Source: Tsukamurella spumae
Lineage (GTDB): Bacteria; Actinomycetota; Actinomycetes; Mycobacteriales; Mycobacteriaceae
Assembly: GCF_012396015.1 (NCBI RefSeq)
Contig: NZ_JAAXOQ010000009.1
Location: 1-64,000 of the forward strand
Length of the DNA: 64,000 bases
Direction: 5' to 3'
Part shown: piece after piece, positions 36,921 to 46,857 of the stretch
Numbering within the stretch: the first letter of the stretch is position 1
Layout of the letters: every line of letters begins with the position of its first letter
Notes under the pieces: generated by a model
Told to the model about the DNA's origin: nothing
The model's database searches: none
The model's input: only the letters and a program-made list of their open reading frames with translations
Program-made: the position numbers and the translations under genes

Positions 36921-38789
36921 TCAGGCCGCCTGATCGGCGAACTGGGTGCGGTAGAGCTCCGCGTACCGCCCGCCCTGCGCGAGCAGGGTCTCGTGCGCTC
37001 CCCGCTCGACGATGCGCCCGGCCTCCAACACCAGGATCTCGTCGGCGGCGCGAATCGTGGACAACCGGTGCGCGATCACCAGGGACGTCCGGTCCGCCAG
37101 CGCCTCGCCGAGCGCCGCCTGCACCGCCGCCTCCGAGGTCGAATCGAGGTGTGCGGTGGCCTCGTCGAGGATCACGACCGAGGGCTGGGCGAGGAGCAGT
37201 CGTGCGATGGTCAGCCGCTGTCGCTCGCCCCCGGAGAGACGGTAACCCCGCTCGCCGACGACGGTGTCGAGCCCGTCGGGCAGGTGCTCGACGAGGTCGT
37301 CCAGTCGCGCGCGGCGGAGAGCGTCGTGGACCTCGGCGTCGGACGCGTCGGGATTCGCGAGCAGCAGGTTCGCCCGGATGCTGTCGTGGAACAGGTGCCC
37401 GTCCTGTGTCACCAGGCCGACGGTGCCGTGCAGGCTCCGGGCGGTGATGTCGCGCAGGTCGGTGCCGTTCAGGGTGATCGCCCCGCGATCCGGGTCGTAC
37501 AGCCGGGTCGCGAGCTGCGCGATCGTCGACTTGCCCGCGCCCGAGCTGCCCACGAGCGCGACCATCGAACCCGGTGCCGCGGTGAAGGACACGTCGTGCA
37601 GCACCGTCTCGCCGCCGCGGGTGTCCAGCTGCGCGACCTCCTCCAGGGAGGCGAGCGAGACCTTGTCGGCCGAGGGATACGCGAAATCGACGCTCTCGAA
37701 CCGCAGCTCGGTGGGGCCCTTGCCGATGGTGCGCGCATCCGGGGCGTCGCGGACCATCGGTTCGAGGTCGAGGACCTCGAAGACGCGCTCGAACGAGACC
37801 AGGGCGGTCATCACCTCGACCCGGGCGTTGGCGAGCGCGGTGAGCGGGACGTACAGCCGGGTGAGGAGCAGCGCGAGCGCGACCACGGCGCCGGCCTGCA
37901 GCTCGCCGCGGAGGGCGTAGAAGCCGCCGAGGCCGTAGACCAGAGCCAGGGCCAGGGAGCTGACCAGCGTCAGCATGGTCACGAAGGTCATTCGCGCCAT
38001 CGCGGTGCGGACGCCGATGTCGCGGACGGCCGCGGCGCGCCAGGCGAATTCGTGCGATTCGATCTCGGGCCGCCCGTACAGCTTGACGAGGGTGGCGCCG
38101 GGCGCCGAGAAGCGTTCGGTCATCTGGTCGCTCATCGACGCGTTGTGCCGCGCCGCTCGCCGCGACATCGCCGCGATCCGCACGCCCATGCTGCGCGACG
38201 GGACGATGAACACGGGGAGGAGCACGAGCGCGAGGAGCGTGATCTGCCACGAGATGCTGAGCATGACGCCGAGCGTGAGCGCGAGCGTGACGACATTGGT
38301 GACGACGCCGGCGAGGGTGTCCGAGAACGCACGCTGCGCGCCGAGGACGTCGTTGTTGAGCCGGCTCACCAGAGCGCCGGTGCGGGTGCGGGTGAAGAAG
38401 GCCACGGGCATCGTCTGCACATGGTCGAAGACGGCGGTCCGCAGCTGGTAGATCAAGCCCTCGCCGATGCGGCTGGAGAACCAGCGGGAGAGCAGGTCCA
38501 CTCCGGCGCCCGCGAGGGCGATCACCGCGATGAGGATCGCGAGCTCGACGACGGTGCCGGTGGGCCCGCCGCCCACGATCCGGTCGACGACCCTGCCCGC
38601 GAGCAGCGGCGTCGCCACGGCCAGCAGGGCCGAGACGACCGAGAGCAGGAGGAACCAGGTCAGGCGCCAGCGGTGCGGCCGGGCGAACGGGCCCATCCGC
38701 CGCAATGTCTCGCTCGGGCGCCGCGAGGGTGCATCGAGCGACCGGTTCCCCTGATACAGCGTGCTCCACGCGACCGATTCCATGCTCAT
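36921..38789 (-). CDS. ABC transporter, fused membrane and ATP-binding domains (exporter type)
   Basis: A 622-residue type IV half-transporter. The membrane domain covers about residues 30-345, followed by the NBD with Walker A GSSGAGKST, signature [16 protein letters not shown], Walker B VVILDEATAHLD and the H-loop in LVIAHRLS. Between the first NBD strand (RFESVDFAYPSADK) and Walker A there is an extra insertion of roughly 20 residues. The start looks leaderless: reverse-strand TAGCCT (38797-38802) lies seven bases before the ATG. Neighbourhood suggests a siderophore or iron-linked role (for example mycobactin export), but the substrate is unproven. Confidence 0.85.
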   Translation of the reverse strand: MSMESVAWSTLYQGNRSLDAPSRRPSETLRRMGPFARPHRWRLTWFLLLSVVSALLAVATPLLAGRVVDRIVGGGPTGTVVELAILIAVIALAGAGVDLLSRWFSSRIGEGLIYQLRTAVFDHVQTMPVAFFTRTRTGALVSRLNNDVLGAQRAFSDTLAGVVTNVVTLALTLGVMLSISWQITLLALVLLPVFIVPSRSMGVRIAAMSRRAARHNASMSDQMTERFSAPGATLVKLYGRPEIESHEFAWRAAAVRDIGVRTAMARMTFVTMLTLVSSLALALVYGLGGFYALRGELQAGAVVALALLLTRLYVPLTALANARVEVMTALVSFERVFEVLDLEPMVRDAPDARTIGKGPTELRFESVDFAYPSADKVSLASLEEVAQLDTRGGETVLHDVSFTAAPGSMVALVGSSGAGKSTIAQLATRLYDPDRGAITLNGTDLRDITARSLHGTVGLVTQDGHLFHDSIRANLLLANPDASDAEVHDALRRARLDDLVEHLPDGLDTVVGERGYRLSGGERQRLTIARLLLAQPSVVILDEATAHLDSTSEAAVQAALGEALADRTSLVIAHRLSTIRAADEILVLEAGRIVERGAHETLLAQGGRYAELYRTQFADQAA

Positions 38790-38980
38790 GCATATAAGGC
38801 TAGGACCTCAAGTGACCTTCATGTCCACCCGTTTTCGCTCCACGCGAAACGGAGGGGCGCGCGTCACACCGATCGCGCGGAGTCGCGGGCCTTGACATCT
38901 CCTGGGATTTACATGAGTCTCAATAATCACAGCTGCAACATTCGTCACAGGATGTCGTGCGTGACCGAAGGAGACATCGG

Positions 38981-39898
38981 ATGCCCGTGTGGATCGACGG
39001 AGGCCCCCGTCGCTCTCCGCGTGCCCTGGCGACCCGCGCGGCGCTGGTCGCGGTGGTGCCCGCGCTGCTGATCGGCGGCGCGCTCGCCGGATCGGGCGCA
39101 CTGCCGGCGACCACGCTGGTCGACGGGCCCAACGACACCGCCCCCGGCGGTGCCGGCGGGCACGGTCGGGGCATGAGCCAATTGGGCGCACTCACCTACG
39201 CCAAGCAGGGGTGGAACGCCGAGCAGATCCTGGCCAAGTACTACCCCGGCACCACGCTGGGCCGGGTGAACACCGGCCTGCCGGTCACTGTCCGGCTGAC
39301 CGAGCAGAGCAGGCTGGATGTCCTCGCCCCCGCGGGCGGCATGATCGCGGGGAAGTCCCTGGCGCCCGGTCAGGCGGTCAGCATCAGCGGGACCACGGCG
39401 ACGGTGCGCTCGGGCTGCGGCGGGCCGGTGCTCGGGACGCTCGACGTGCCGGACGGCACCGTCAGCCCCATGACGAACGACCAGTCCCTCGCGCCGAACC
39501 AGGTGCTGCGGTTCTGCGGCAGCAACATCGGCTACCGGGGCCGCCTCGCGGCCCGACCCGACGGCGTCATCAACATCGTCGGCGTCGAGGACTACGTGCG
39601 CAGCGTGGTGCCGGTCGAGAACTCGCCCGGCTGGGCCGACGAGGGCGGAACCGCCGCGCTGCAGGCGCAGGCCATCGCCGCCCGTTCCTACGCCCTCGTC
39701 CGCGGAGCCGCGCGCGGCGAGCAGTTCGACGACACGCAGGGCTCGCAGGTGTACGGCGGGATCGACAAGGAGGACCCGCGCACCGACGCGGCCGTGTCCA
39801 GCACGAGCGGTCTGGTCATGGCCCAGAACGGCCGCGTCTACGAGACCGAGTACGGCGCCTCCCGCGCCGACGATCCGGCGGTCGACCCGGTCCGGTGA
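38981..39898 (+). CDS. SpoIID/LytB-domain protein, short C-terminus
   Basis: A 305-residue exported protein: an N-terminal signal anchor (residues about 15-45), then GGHGRGMSQLGALTYA, the His/Gly motif that is N-terminal in actinobacterial members. The SpoIID core GVEDYVRSVVPVENSPGW with AQAIAARSYALV follows near residues 200-240. SpoIID-type proteins are lytic transglycosylases on denuded glycan. The protein ends soon after VYETEYGASR, where homologues usually continue with a Ser-Thr-Gly-Gly-containing segment, so it may be truncated. I use the ATG at 38981 with AAGGAG ten bases upstream. Confidence 0.8.
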   Translation: MPVWIDGGPRRSPRALATRAALVAVVPALLIGGALAGSGALPATTLVDGPNDTAPGGAGGHGRGMSQLGALTYAKQGWNAEQILAKYYPGTTLGRVNTGLPVTVRLTEQSRLDVLAPAGGMIAGKSLAPGQAVSISGTTATVRSGCGGPVLGTLDVPDGTVSPMTNDQSLAPNQVLRFCGSNIGYRGRLAARPDGVINIVGVEDYVRSVVPVENSPGWADEGGTAALQAQAIAARSYALVRGAARGEQFDDTQGSQVYGGIDKEDPRTDAAVSSTSGLVMAQNGRVYETEYGASRADDPAVDPVR

Positions 39899-40009
39899 CT
39901 CGGGCCGCAAGCTCCGCCGGCCGCACCGTCGGGCGCGCGTACCGGGCGACGTCGGGCATGTGCGCCGAGCGCCGTCGACGCGCGGACCGTTCCCAGTAGG
40001 CTGGACCGC

Positions 40010-41020
40010 ATGGCGAAGTTGCAGCTCGGGTACAAGGCATCGGCGGAGCAGTTCGGGCCCCGTGAGTTGGTGGAGATCGCGGTCGCGGCGGAAGCCGCGG
40101 GAATGGACTCGGTCGCGGTGAGTGACCACTTCCAGCCGTGGCGCGTGAACGGCGGCCACGCCCCGTTCTCCCTGGCCTGGATGGCCGCGGTGGGCGAGCG
40201 CACCGAGCGCGTGAAGATCGGCACCTCGGTCATGACCCCGACCTTCCGCTACAACCCCGCGGTCATCGCCCAGGCCTTCGCGAGCATGGCGTGCATGTAC
40301 CCGGACCGCATCTTCCTCGGCGCGGGCACCGGCGAGGCGCTCAACGAGTACGCGACCGGCTTCCAGGGCGAATGGCCCGAGTTCAAGGAGCGGTTCGCCC
40401 GGCTGCGCGAGGCCGTCCGGCTCATGCGTGAGCTGTGGAGCGGCGAGGTCGTGAACTTCGAGGGCGAGTACTACCACACCAAGGACGCCGTCCTGTTCGA
40501 CATCCCGGAGCGCCCCGTGCCGGTCTACATCGCCGCGGGCGGCCCCGTCGTCGCCAAGTACGCGGGCCGGATGGGCGACGGCATGATCTGCACCTCCGGC
40601 AAGGGCATGGAGCTCTACACCGACAAGCTGATCCCCGCCGCGGCGGAGGGCGCCGAGCTCGGCGGACGTGACTTCGACGCGCTCGACAAGATGATCGAGA
40701 TCAAGATCAGCTACGACCCGGATCCCGCTCTGGCGCTGGAGAACACGCGCTTCTGGGCGCCGCTCTCACTCACCGCGGAGCAGAAGCACTCGGTGAACTC
40801 GAGCGCCGAGATGGAGCGCCTCGCCGACGAACTGCCGATCGAGCAGGTCGCCAAGCGCTGGATCGTCTCGTCGGATCCCGACGAGGCCGTGGCCGCCGTC
40901 AAGCAGTACGTCGATGCCGGCCTGAACCACCTCGTGTTCCACGCCCCCGGCCACGACCAGCGCCGGTTCCTGACCAACTTCCAGCGCGATCTCGAGCCCC
41001 GCCTGCGTGCGCTCGGCTGA
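40010..41020 (+). CDS. fgd1: F420-dependent glucose-6-phosphate dehydrogenase
   Basis: A 336-residue luciferase-fold enzyme oxidising glucose-6-phosphate to 6-phosphogluconolactone while reducing coenzyme F420. [22 protein letters not shown], the catalytic-region SDHFQPW (His and Trp), [15 protein letters not shown] and [12 protein letters not shown] are characteristic. The length equals M. tuberculosis Fgd1. It is followed by pta and ackA as in that species. A TAGGCT hexamer (39997-40002) ends seven bases before the ATG and there is no ribosome-binding site, so the mRNA is probably leaderless. Reduced F420 feeds nitroreductases and other redox enzymes. Confidence 0.96.
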   Translation: MAKLQLGYKASAEQFGPRELVEIAVAAEAAGMDSVAVSDHFQPWRVNGGHAPFSLAWMAAVGERTERVKIGTSVMTPTFRYNPAVIAQAFASMACMYPDRIFLGAGTGEALNEYATGFQGEWPEFKERFARLREAVRLMRELWSGEVVNFEGEYYHTKDAVLFDIPERPVPVYIAAGGPVVAKYAGRMGDGMICTSGKGMELYTDKLIPAAAEGAELGGRDFDALDKMIEIKISYDPDPALALENTRFWAPLSLTAEQKHSVNSSAEMERLADELPIEQVAKRWIVSSDPDEAVAAVKQYVDAGLNHLVFHAPGHDQRRFLTNFQRDLEPRLRALG

Positions 41021-41044
41021 CCCGCGGCTGGAAGAGTGATGCTC

Positions 41045-43156
41045 ATGGCCGCGGATCGAGCACCGAAGACGACCAGCATCTACATCGCGTCCCCGGAGGG
41101 CGACACGGGCAAGTCCACCATCGCGCTGGGCGCGATGAACCTGCTCACATCGACCGGCTGGACGATCGGGGTGTTCCGGCCGATCCCGCGGTCCACCGGG
41201 GAGCAGCGCGACTACATCCTGGAACTGCTCATCGAGCAGGCGACCGCCGACCTCGACTACGACGAGTGCGTGGGCGTCAGCTACGAGCAGGTGCACGAGG
41301 ACCCGGACGCCGCCATCGCCGAGATCGTGAGCCGCTTCCACGCCGTCACCGACAAGTGCGACTTCGTGCTGGTCCTGGGGTCCGACTACACCGATGTCAC
41401 CACCCCCACCGAGCTGTCCTTCAACGCGCGGATCGCCGCGAACCTCGGGTCGTCGATCCTGCTGGCGGTCAAGGCTCTGGATCGCACGCCCGAGCAGGTC
41501 GTCCTGGTGGCCGAGCAGTCGATGGCCGAGATCCGGGCCAACCACGCCCACACCGCGTCGATCATCGCGAACCGCTGCGCACCGAACCAGCTCGAGGCGG
41601 TGTGCGAGGCGCTCAAGGCCGACACCGGGCTGCCGGTCTGGGTACTGCCGGAGGAGCCCGTGCTCACCGCACCCACCATCGGCGAGCTCATGGACGCGAT
41701 GGACGGCAAGCTGCTGTGGGGCGATCCGGAACTGCTCTCGCGCGAGGCGATGTCGGTGCTGGTCGCCGGCATGACGGCCGAGCACAGCCTGGAGCGGGTC
41801 ACCGAGGGCGTCGCCGTCATCGCCGCGGGCGACCGCTCCGAGGTGCTGCTCGCCATGGTCACCGCGCACCGGGCCGCCGGGTTCCCGTCGCTGGCGGGGA
41901 TCATCCTCAACGGCGGATACATGCCGCACCCGGTGACCGCGGCGCTGGTCGATGGTCTCGCGCCCAACGTGCCGATCATCTCCGTCGAGCACGGTACCTA
42001 CGAGACGGCCCGGCTGGCCGCGAAGACCCGCGGCCGCGTCGGTCCCGGCTCGGAGCGCAAGGTGGACCTCGCGATCGCGCTCACCGAGAAGTACGTCGTC
42101 TCGGACGCCCTGCTCGAGGCGCTGCAGGTGTCCAACCCGGGCGTCGTGACGCCGCAGATGTTCGAGTACAACCTCATCGCCCGCGCGCGGGCCGACCGCA
42201 AGCGCATCGTGCTGCCCGAGGGCGGCGACGATCGCATTCTGCGTGCGGCCGGCAGGCTGCTGCAACGCGAGGTGGCCGACCTGACCATCCTCGGCCAGGA
42301 GTCCCGCGTGCGGGCCCGCGCCGCGGAGCTCGGCGTCGATCTGGGCGACACCGAGGTGATCGACCCGAAGCGCGCCGGCGACCTCGTCGACAAGTTCGCG
42401 CAGGCCTACTACGAGCTGCGCAAACACAAGGGCATGACACTGGAGCGCGCGGCCGAGGCCGTGGTGGACGTGAGCTACTTCGGCACGATGATGGTCCACC
42501 TCGGCATGGCCGACGGCATGGTCTCCGGCGCGGCGCACACCACGGCGCACACCATCCGGCCCTCCTTCGAGATCATCAAGACCAAGCCCGGCGTGTCGAC
42601 GGTGTCGTCCATCTTCCTGATGTGCCTGGCCGACAAGGTGCTCGCCTACGGCGACTGCGCGGTGGTCCCGGACCCGACGGAGACGCAGCTGGCGGACATC
42701 GCCATCTCGTCGGCGCAGACCGCCGCCCAGTTCGGCATCGACCCGCGCATCGCGATGCTCTCCTATTCGACGGGCGAATCCGGTACGGGCGCCGATGTCG
42801 ACAAGGTGCGCGCCGCCACCGCTCTGGTCCGCGAACGTGCGCCGGAACTGTTGGTGGAGGGCCCGATCCAGTACGACGCCGCTGTCGATCCCAGCGTGGC
42901 GGCGTCGAAGATGCCCGACTCCCCGGTGGCCGGGCAGGCCACGGTGCTCGTCTTCCCCGACCTCAACACCGGTAACAACACGTACAAGGCGGTGCAGCGC
43001 TCGGCGGGCGCCGTCGCGATCGGCCCGGTGCTGCAGGGTCTCAACGCGCCGATCAACGACCTCTCCCGCGGGGCGCTGGTCGAGGACATCGTGAACACGG
43101 TGGCGATCACCGCGATCCAGGCGCAGGCCTTCGCCGCGGAGAAGAGGCGGTCATGA
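41045..43156 (+). CDS. pta: Phosphate acetyltransferase (long, multidomain)
   Basis: A long-form Pta of about 703 residues converting acetyl-CoA and phosphate to acetyl-phosphate. Domains: an N-terminal DRTGG/BioD-like P-loop domain ([21 protein letters not shown]), a central DRTGG region (about 220-330), and the catalytic PTA_PTB domain from about residue 380 ([40 protein letters not shown]). Three in-frame starts cluster at 41036-41047; I choose the ATG at 41045, eight bases after GGAAGAG. The stop overlaps ackA (ATGA). Pta-AckA manages overflow acetate and acetate assimilation. Confidence 0.95.
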   Translation: MAADRAPKTTSIYIASPEGDTGKSTIALGAMNLLTSTGWTIGVFRPIPRSTGEQRDYILELLIEQATADLDYDECVGVSYEQVHEDPDAAIAEIVSRFHAVTDKCDFVLVLGSDYTDVTTPTELSFNARIAANLGSSILLAVKALDRTPEQVVLVAEQSMAEIRANHAHTASIIANRCAPNQLEAVCEALKADTGLPVWVLPEEPVLTAPTIGELMDAMDGKLLWGDPELLSREAMSVLVAGMTAEHSLERVTEGVAVIAAGDRSEVLLAMVTAHRAAGFPSLAGIILNGGYMPHPVTAALVDGLAPNVPIISVEHGTYETARLAAKTRGRVGPGSERKVDLAIALTEKYVVSDALLEALQVSNPGVVTPQMFEYNLIARARADRKRIVLPEGGDDRILRAAGRLLQREVADLTILGQESRVRARAAELGVDLGDTEVIDPKRAGDLVDKFAQAYYELRKHKGMTLERAAEAVVDVSYFGTMMVHLGMADGMVSGAAHTTAHTIRPSFEIIKTKPGVSTVSSIFLMCLADKVLAYGDCAVVPDPTETQLADIAISSAQTAAQFGIDPRIAMLSYSTGESGTGADVDKVRAATALVRERAPELLVEGPIQYDAAVDPSVAASKMPDSPVAGQATVLVFPDLNTGNNTYKAVQRSAGAVAIGPVLQGLNAPINDLSRGALVEDIVNTVAITAIQAQAFAAEKRRS

Positions 43157-44310
43157 ACGCCGTCGCGGGAGCGGTGCTGGTCCTCAACTCGGGCTCGTCG
43201 TCGCTGAAGTACCAACTGCTGCACCCGGGTTCGGGCGAGGTGGTGCACGGCGGTCTCATCGAACGGATCGGCGAGACCGAGGTGCCCGATCACAAGACGG
43301 CGCTGCGCCGGGTGTTCGACGAGTTCACCGCGCGCGGCCTGGACCTGACCGACGGTGCCGGGACTCCGGAGGGGCTCGTCGCGGTGGGGCACCGGGTGGT
43401 GCACGGCGGCCGGAGCTTCCACTCGCCCACGGTGATCGACGATCACGTGCTGGCCGAGATCCGTCGGCTCAGTTCGCTGGCGCCACTGCACAATCCGGCG
43501 AACGCGCAGGGCATCGAGGTCGCGCGTGAACTGCTGCCACGAGTCAAGCAGGTGGCCGTGTTCGACACGGCCTTCTTCTTCCACCTACCCGCGGCGGCCG
43601 CCACCTACGCGATCGACCGTGAGCTCGCGGAGAAACACGCGTTGCGGCGCTACGGATTCCACGGGACATCGCACGAGTACGTCTCGCGGCGGGCCGCGGA
43701 GTTCCTGGGTCGGCCGACCTCCGAGGTGAACCAGATCGTGTTGCACCTGGGCAACGGTGCCTCGGCGTCCGCCGTCCGCGGGGGCCGCGCCGTCGACACC
43801 TCGATGGGGCTCACGCCGCTCGAGGGACTCGTCATGGGCACCCGGTCCGGGGACATCGACCCGGGTCTCGTGCTGCACCTGGGGCGATCGCTCGGCATGG
43901 GCATCGACGAGATCGACACCTTCCTCAACCGTCGGTCGGGGCTGAAGGGGATCGCAGGCGAGAACGACTTCCGCGCCCTGGGCGCCCTGATCGAGCAGGG
44001 CGACGAGCACGCGAAGCTGGCCTACGAGGTGTACATCCATCGGCTGCGGCGGTACATCGGCGCGTACCTCGTCGACCTCGGAGGAGCCGACGCGATCACC
44101 TTCACGGCCGGCGTCGGCGAGAACGCCGCGCACGTCCGGGAAGATGCCCTCGCCGGGCTGGAGGGCTTCGGCATCGTCGTCGACCCTGAGCGGAACGCCG
44201 GCCGGATCTCCGAACCCACCCGGATCTCGCCCGACGACGCCCCCGTCGCCGTGCTCGTGATCCCGACCAATGAGGAGCTCGCGATCGCGCGCGAGGCAGC
44301 GGCGCTCTGA
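43153..44310 (+). CDS. ackA: Acetate kinase
   Basis: A 385-residue acetokinase interconverting acetyl-phosphate/ADP with acetate/ATP. The N-terminal [13 protein letters not shown], the VGHRVVHGG substrate loop, the catalytic FDTAFF segment, HLGNGAS and [10 protein letters not shown] are all present and complete. It is translationally coupled to pta by ATGA overlap, and its TGA overlaps the ATG of the following cyclase fragment (TGATG). Confidence 0.96.
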   Translation: MNAVAGAVLVLNSGSSSLKYQLLHPGSGEVVHGGLIERIGETEVPDHKTALRRVFDEFTARGLDLTDGAGTPEGLVAVGHRVVHGGRSFHSPTVIDDHVLAEIRRLSSLAPLHNPANAQGIEVARELLPRVKQVAVFDTAFFFHLPAAAATYAIDRELAEKHALRRYGFHGTSHEYVSRRAAEFLGRPTSEVNQIVLHLGNGASASAVRGGRAVDTSMGLTPLEGLVMGTRSGDIDPGLVLHLGRSLGMGIDEIDTFLNRRSGLKGIAGENDFRALGALIEQGDEHAKLAYEVYIHRLRRYIGAYLVDLGGADAITFTAGVGENAAHVREDALAGLEGFGIVVDPERNAGRISEPTRISPDDAPVAVLVIPTNEELAIAREAAAL

Positions 44311-44996
44311 TGCCCCGCGGGCGCGCGGCGGGGGTCGAGGGCGAGGGGACCGACTACGGCTCCCCGCTGCTCGGTACCCGCACCGAGGGCGCCCGGAAAC
44401 GCAGGACCCGCACCGTTGCGCTGATCGCGGCCAGCACCTCCGTCGCGACGCTCCTCGGCGGCGGCTTCGCGGCCATGCTCATCGTGGTCGGCATCCCCGA
44501 ACCCTCCGTGCAGCGACCGGAACTGGAGACGGTCAACACGGTGGCCGTGCCCCTGTACATCGCGGCGGGGCTCGTGGTGGGGCACCTGTACACGTTCTGG
44601 CTGGTCTATTTCTCGCTGCGGTGGACGGGTGGCGGGGATCCGCCGACCCGGCAGGAGGCCTCCGATGCGCTGGCCCTGCCGCGCCGCCTCTACTGGTTCG
44701 AGGTGGTGGCCTGGCTGTGCGCCGCGATGTTGTTCGGCTGGCTGTACGGGAGGGTCGACGTCAACCTCGTGCCGAAGGTCTCGCTGGTCGTGCTCGGCGC
44801 CGGACTGATGACCTCCGGCGTCGTCCGGGTCTTGACGGAGTTCAGCATGCGGCCGGTCACCGCGATCGCGCTGCAGGTCGCGCGCCCGGAGCCGCGGCAC
44901 CAGAGCCTGCAGGCCCGGTCGCTCCGCCTGTGGCTGCTCGGTTCGGGGCTGCCCTTCCTGGGCGTCGTCACCGTGGCGATGTTCGCGTTGTTCTAG
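44310..44996 (+). CDS. Membrane half of a split class III adenylate cyclase
   Basis: A 228-residue membrane protein with five hydrophobic helices (about residues 38-62, 78-105, 133-154, 160-182, 207-228) and a basic cytoplasmic start. It ends at a TAG (44994-44996) directly after the fifth helix (VTVAMFALF). The same frame continues without further stops through a sixth helix, HAMP and cyclase catalytic domain to 45869. Six-helix-HAMP-cyclase proteins (M. tuberculosis Rv1318c/Rv1319c/Rv3645 type) are single polypeptides, so this is the N-terminal part of an interrupted gene. It overlaps the ackA stop. Confidence 0.75.
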   Translation: MPRGRAAGVEGEGTDYGSPLLGTRTEGARKRRTRTVALIAASTSVATLLGGGFAAMLIVVGIPEPSVQRPELETVNTVAVPLYIAAGLVVGHLYTFWLVYFSLRWTGGGDPPTRQEASDALALPRRLYWFEVVAWLCAAMLFGWLYGRVDVNLVPKVSLVVLGAGLMTSGVVRVLTEFSMRPVTAIALQVARPEPRHQSLQARSLRLWLLGSGLPFLGVVTVAMFALF

Positions 44997-45008
44997 CCCG
45001 CGGCCACC

Positions 45009-45869
45009 GTGCGCGGGATCGCCGTGAGCATGTCCGTGCTCGCCGCGGGCGGCTTCTTCTCCGGCATGACCTTCAACCTGCTCTCGTCCTCGCGCGTCTC
45101 CGCGCCGGTCAAGAGCGTGACCAATGGCATGCGTCGGGTGTCCGAGGGCCGGTACGACACCGAGGTCGTGGTCTACGACGGGACCTCGCTGGGCGATCTG
45201 CAGTCCGGCTTCAACGCCATGGCGGACGGGCTGCGGGAACGGGAGCGGGTGCGTGACCTCTACGCCCGACAGGTGGGCGAGCAGGTGGCCCACGCGAGCA
45301 TCGAGCGCGACCCCGAGCTCGGCGGCGTGGAGCAGACCGTCGCGGTGATCTTCATCGACCTCGTGGGGTCGACCGCGCTCGCCGCACAGCGTCCCGCGGC
45401 CGAGGTGGTCGACATCCTCAACCGGTTCTGCAGCGTCGTCGTGGCCGAGGTCAACAGTCGCGGCGGGCTGGTGAACAAGTTCGAGGGCGACGCCGTGCTC
45501 GCGATCTTCGGCGCGCCCGCCGCGCTGTCGGACCCGGCCGGCGCCGCGCTGTCCGCGTCGCGCGCGATGATGCGGCGCCTGGCCCGGGAGGTGCCCGAGG
45601 TGCGGGCCGGCTGCGGCGTCACCTACGGCACCGTGGTCGCCGGGTACGTGGGCGCGGCGGACCGCTTCGAGTACACGGTGATCGGCGATCCGGTCAACGA
45701 GGCGGCGCGGCTGTCGACCTACGCCAAGGCGGACCCGACGGTGCCGTGGGCCTCGGCCCCGGCGGTCGAGACCGCCGACCCGGGGGAGTGCACGCGCTGG
45801 CGGCCCGGCCCCGTCGACGTGCTGCGGGGCCGCACCCTCGAGACCCGGATGTACGTCGCCAAGCGCTGA
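45009..45869 (+). CDS. Catalytic half (sixth helix, HAMP, class III cyclase domain) of the split adenylate cyclase
   Basis: A 286-residue continuation in the same frame as the upstream membrane half, separated by one TAG and four codons (CCC GCG GCC ACC). A transmembrane helix (residues about 5-27) is followed by a HAMP linker (SAPVKSVTNGMRRVSEG) and the catalytic domain (about 105-286). Metal-binding Asp are in VIFIDLVGST and KFEGDAVLAIFG, the purine-selecting Lys is in VNKFEGD, the Asp in VIGDPVNEAARL favours ATP, and the transition-state Asn and Arg lie in the same motif. All catalytic residues are intact. The only start is a GTG without a ribosome-binding site, so independent expression is doubtful. 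Confidence 0.75.
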   Translation: MRGIAVSMSVLAAGGFFSGMTFNLLSSSRVSAPVKSVTNGMRRVSEGRYDTEVVVYDGTSLGDLQSGFNAMADGLRERERVRDLYARQVGEQVAHASIERDPELGGVEQTVAVIFIDLVGSTALAAQRPAAEVVDILNRFCSVVVAEVNSRGGLVNKFEGDAVLAIFGAPAALSDPAGAALSASRAMMRRLAREVPEVRAGCGVTYGTVVAGYVGAADRFEYTVIGDPVNEAARLSTYAKADPTVPWASAPAVETADPGECTRWRPGPVDVLRGRTLETRMYVAKR

Positions 45870-45887
45870 CCGGCCAGACGGTGATGC

Positions 45888-46814
45888 TCAGGCGAACGCG
45901 GGCAGCTTCGGCGGAAGGGCCTTGAGGACCCATTCGATGGTGACCGGGTTGGGCATCGACATCGCGTTGCCGATGGTCCGGTCGATGGTGGTGACCCGGT
46001 TCTCGCGGCTGACGGCGAGCGCGCGGAAGGCCGTGTCCTCGCTGACCTTCGTGCCGTAGTCGAGGTAGACCAGCGCGTCGAGGTCGAGGACGGAGACCTT
46101 CTCCGCGGGGATCTCCGCGAAGAACTTCCCGGCGGGGATGAGCGAGGAGATCGTCTCCGGCAGGGTGAAGCCGAGCATCGTGAGCACCTGCCCGCGGCCG
46201 TCGGACGTAGCGTAGGCGTAGAAGCCGCCGTCGGACTTCGGCAGGACCGCGACGGCCGTCCTGCCGCGGTACTGCGGGTGCTGCTCCTGGGTGCGGCGGA
46301 TGGTGGCCTCGGTCTTGCCGATCAGCGCGTCGCCCTGCGCGGCGCGGTGGACCCCGGTGGCGATGGCACGGACCTGGTCCTGCCAGGGCACGCCCCAGGC
46401 CTCGTACTGGGCCGGCCGGCGGACCACCGGGGCGATCGCCTCGAGCCGGGTGAAGGTCGCATCGTCGAAGCCCGAGTTGACCGCGACGATGACATCGGGC
46501 TTCGCGGCGGCGAGGGTCTCGAGGGCCTTGGTGTCCAGCTGGGTTCCGGTGCCCAGCAGCATCTGCGGGTTCTTGCCCTGCAGCAGCGGCTTCGCCCACT
46601 CACCGACCGGCTCCTTGGCGTCCTGCGCCCACGGAGTGACGACCACCGGGACCACGCCGAGCGCGAGCAGGGTGTCCACGTCACCCAGGCCCAGCGAGGC
46701 GACCCGCTGGGGCGCGGCCGGGGCCTCGCTCGTCGAGCTCGAATCGGACGCGGAGCCGCACGCGGTCACGGTGAGCGACACCAGCACGGCGAGGACGATC
46801 GAGATCAGACGCAT
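45888..46814 (-). CDS. Iron-siderophore ABC transporter substrate-binding lipoprotein (FecB/FepB type)
   Basis: A 308-residue class III (helical-backbone) binding protein with a lipoprotein signal: MRLISIVLAVLVSLTVTACG, Cys near residue 19. The two lobes start at RVASLGLGDVDTLLALGVVPV and AAKPDVIVAVNSGFDDATFTRLEAIAPVV, as in ferric-siderophore binders. I use the ATG at 46812-46814 with AAGGAAGGGG before it; longer readings cross the divergent permease gene. It diverges by 43 bases from the permease operon, with a possible iron box between them. Confidence 0.9.
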   Translation of the reverse strand: MRLISIVLAVLVSLTVTACGSASDSSSTSEAPAAPQRVASLGLGDVDTLLALGVVPVVVTPWAQDAKEPVGEWAKPLLQGKNPQMLLGTGTQLDTKALETLAAAKPDVIVAVNSGFDDATFTRLEAIAPVVRRPAQYEAWGVPWQDQVRAIATGVHRAAQGDALIGKTEATIRRTQEQHPQYRGRTAVAVLPKSDGGFYAYATSDGRGQVLTMLGFTLPETISSLIPAGKFFAEIPAEKVSVLDLDALVYLDYGTKVSEDTAFRALAVSRENRVTTIDRTIGNAMSMPNPVTIEWVLKALPPKLPAFA

Positions 46815-46833
46815 ACCACCCCTTCCTTGGAAT

Positions 46834-46852
46834 GAAGGGCAGCCTATCATTA
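46834..46852. promoter_or_regulatory. Candidate iron box and -10 of the FecCD permease operon
   Basis: GAAGGGCAGCCTATCATTA matches 11 of 19 iron-box positions and is bracketed by an AATGA/TCATT inverted repeat. It includes the hexamer TATCAT (46845-46850), which ends seven bases before the GTG start of the permease gene, giving a leaderless, iron-repressible promoter. The box itself is weak. Confidence 0.4.
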
Positions 46853-46857
46853 CGACC

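Noticed and set aside
38989-39999. Possible frameshift restoring a longer SpoIID C-terminus
   Set aside because: None of the forward frames after 39835 encodes the expected Ser-Thr-Gly-Gly region, so I do not call a frameshift.
40766-42550. A 594-codon reverse frame over fgd1/pta
   Set aside because: Low-complexity His/Arg/Gly translation opposite strongly conserved Pta coding sequence.
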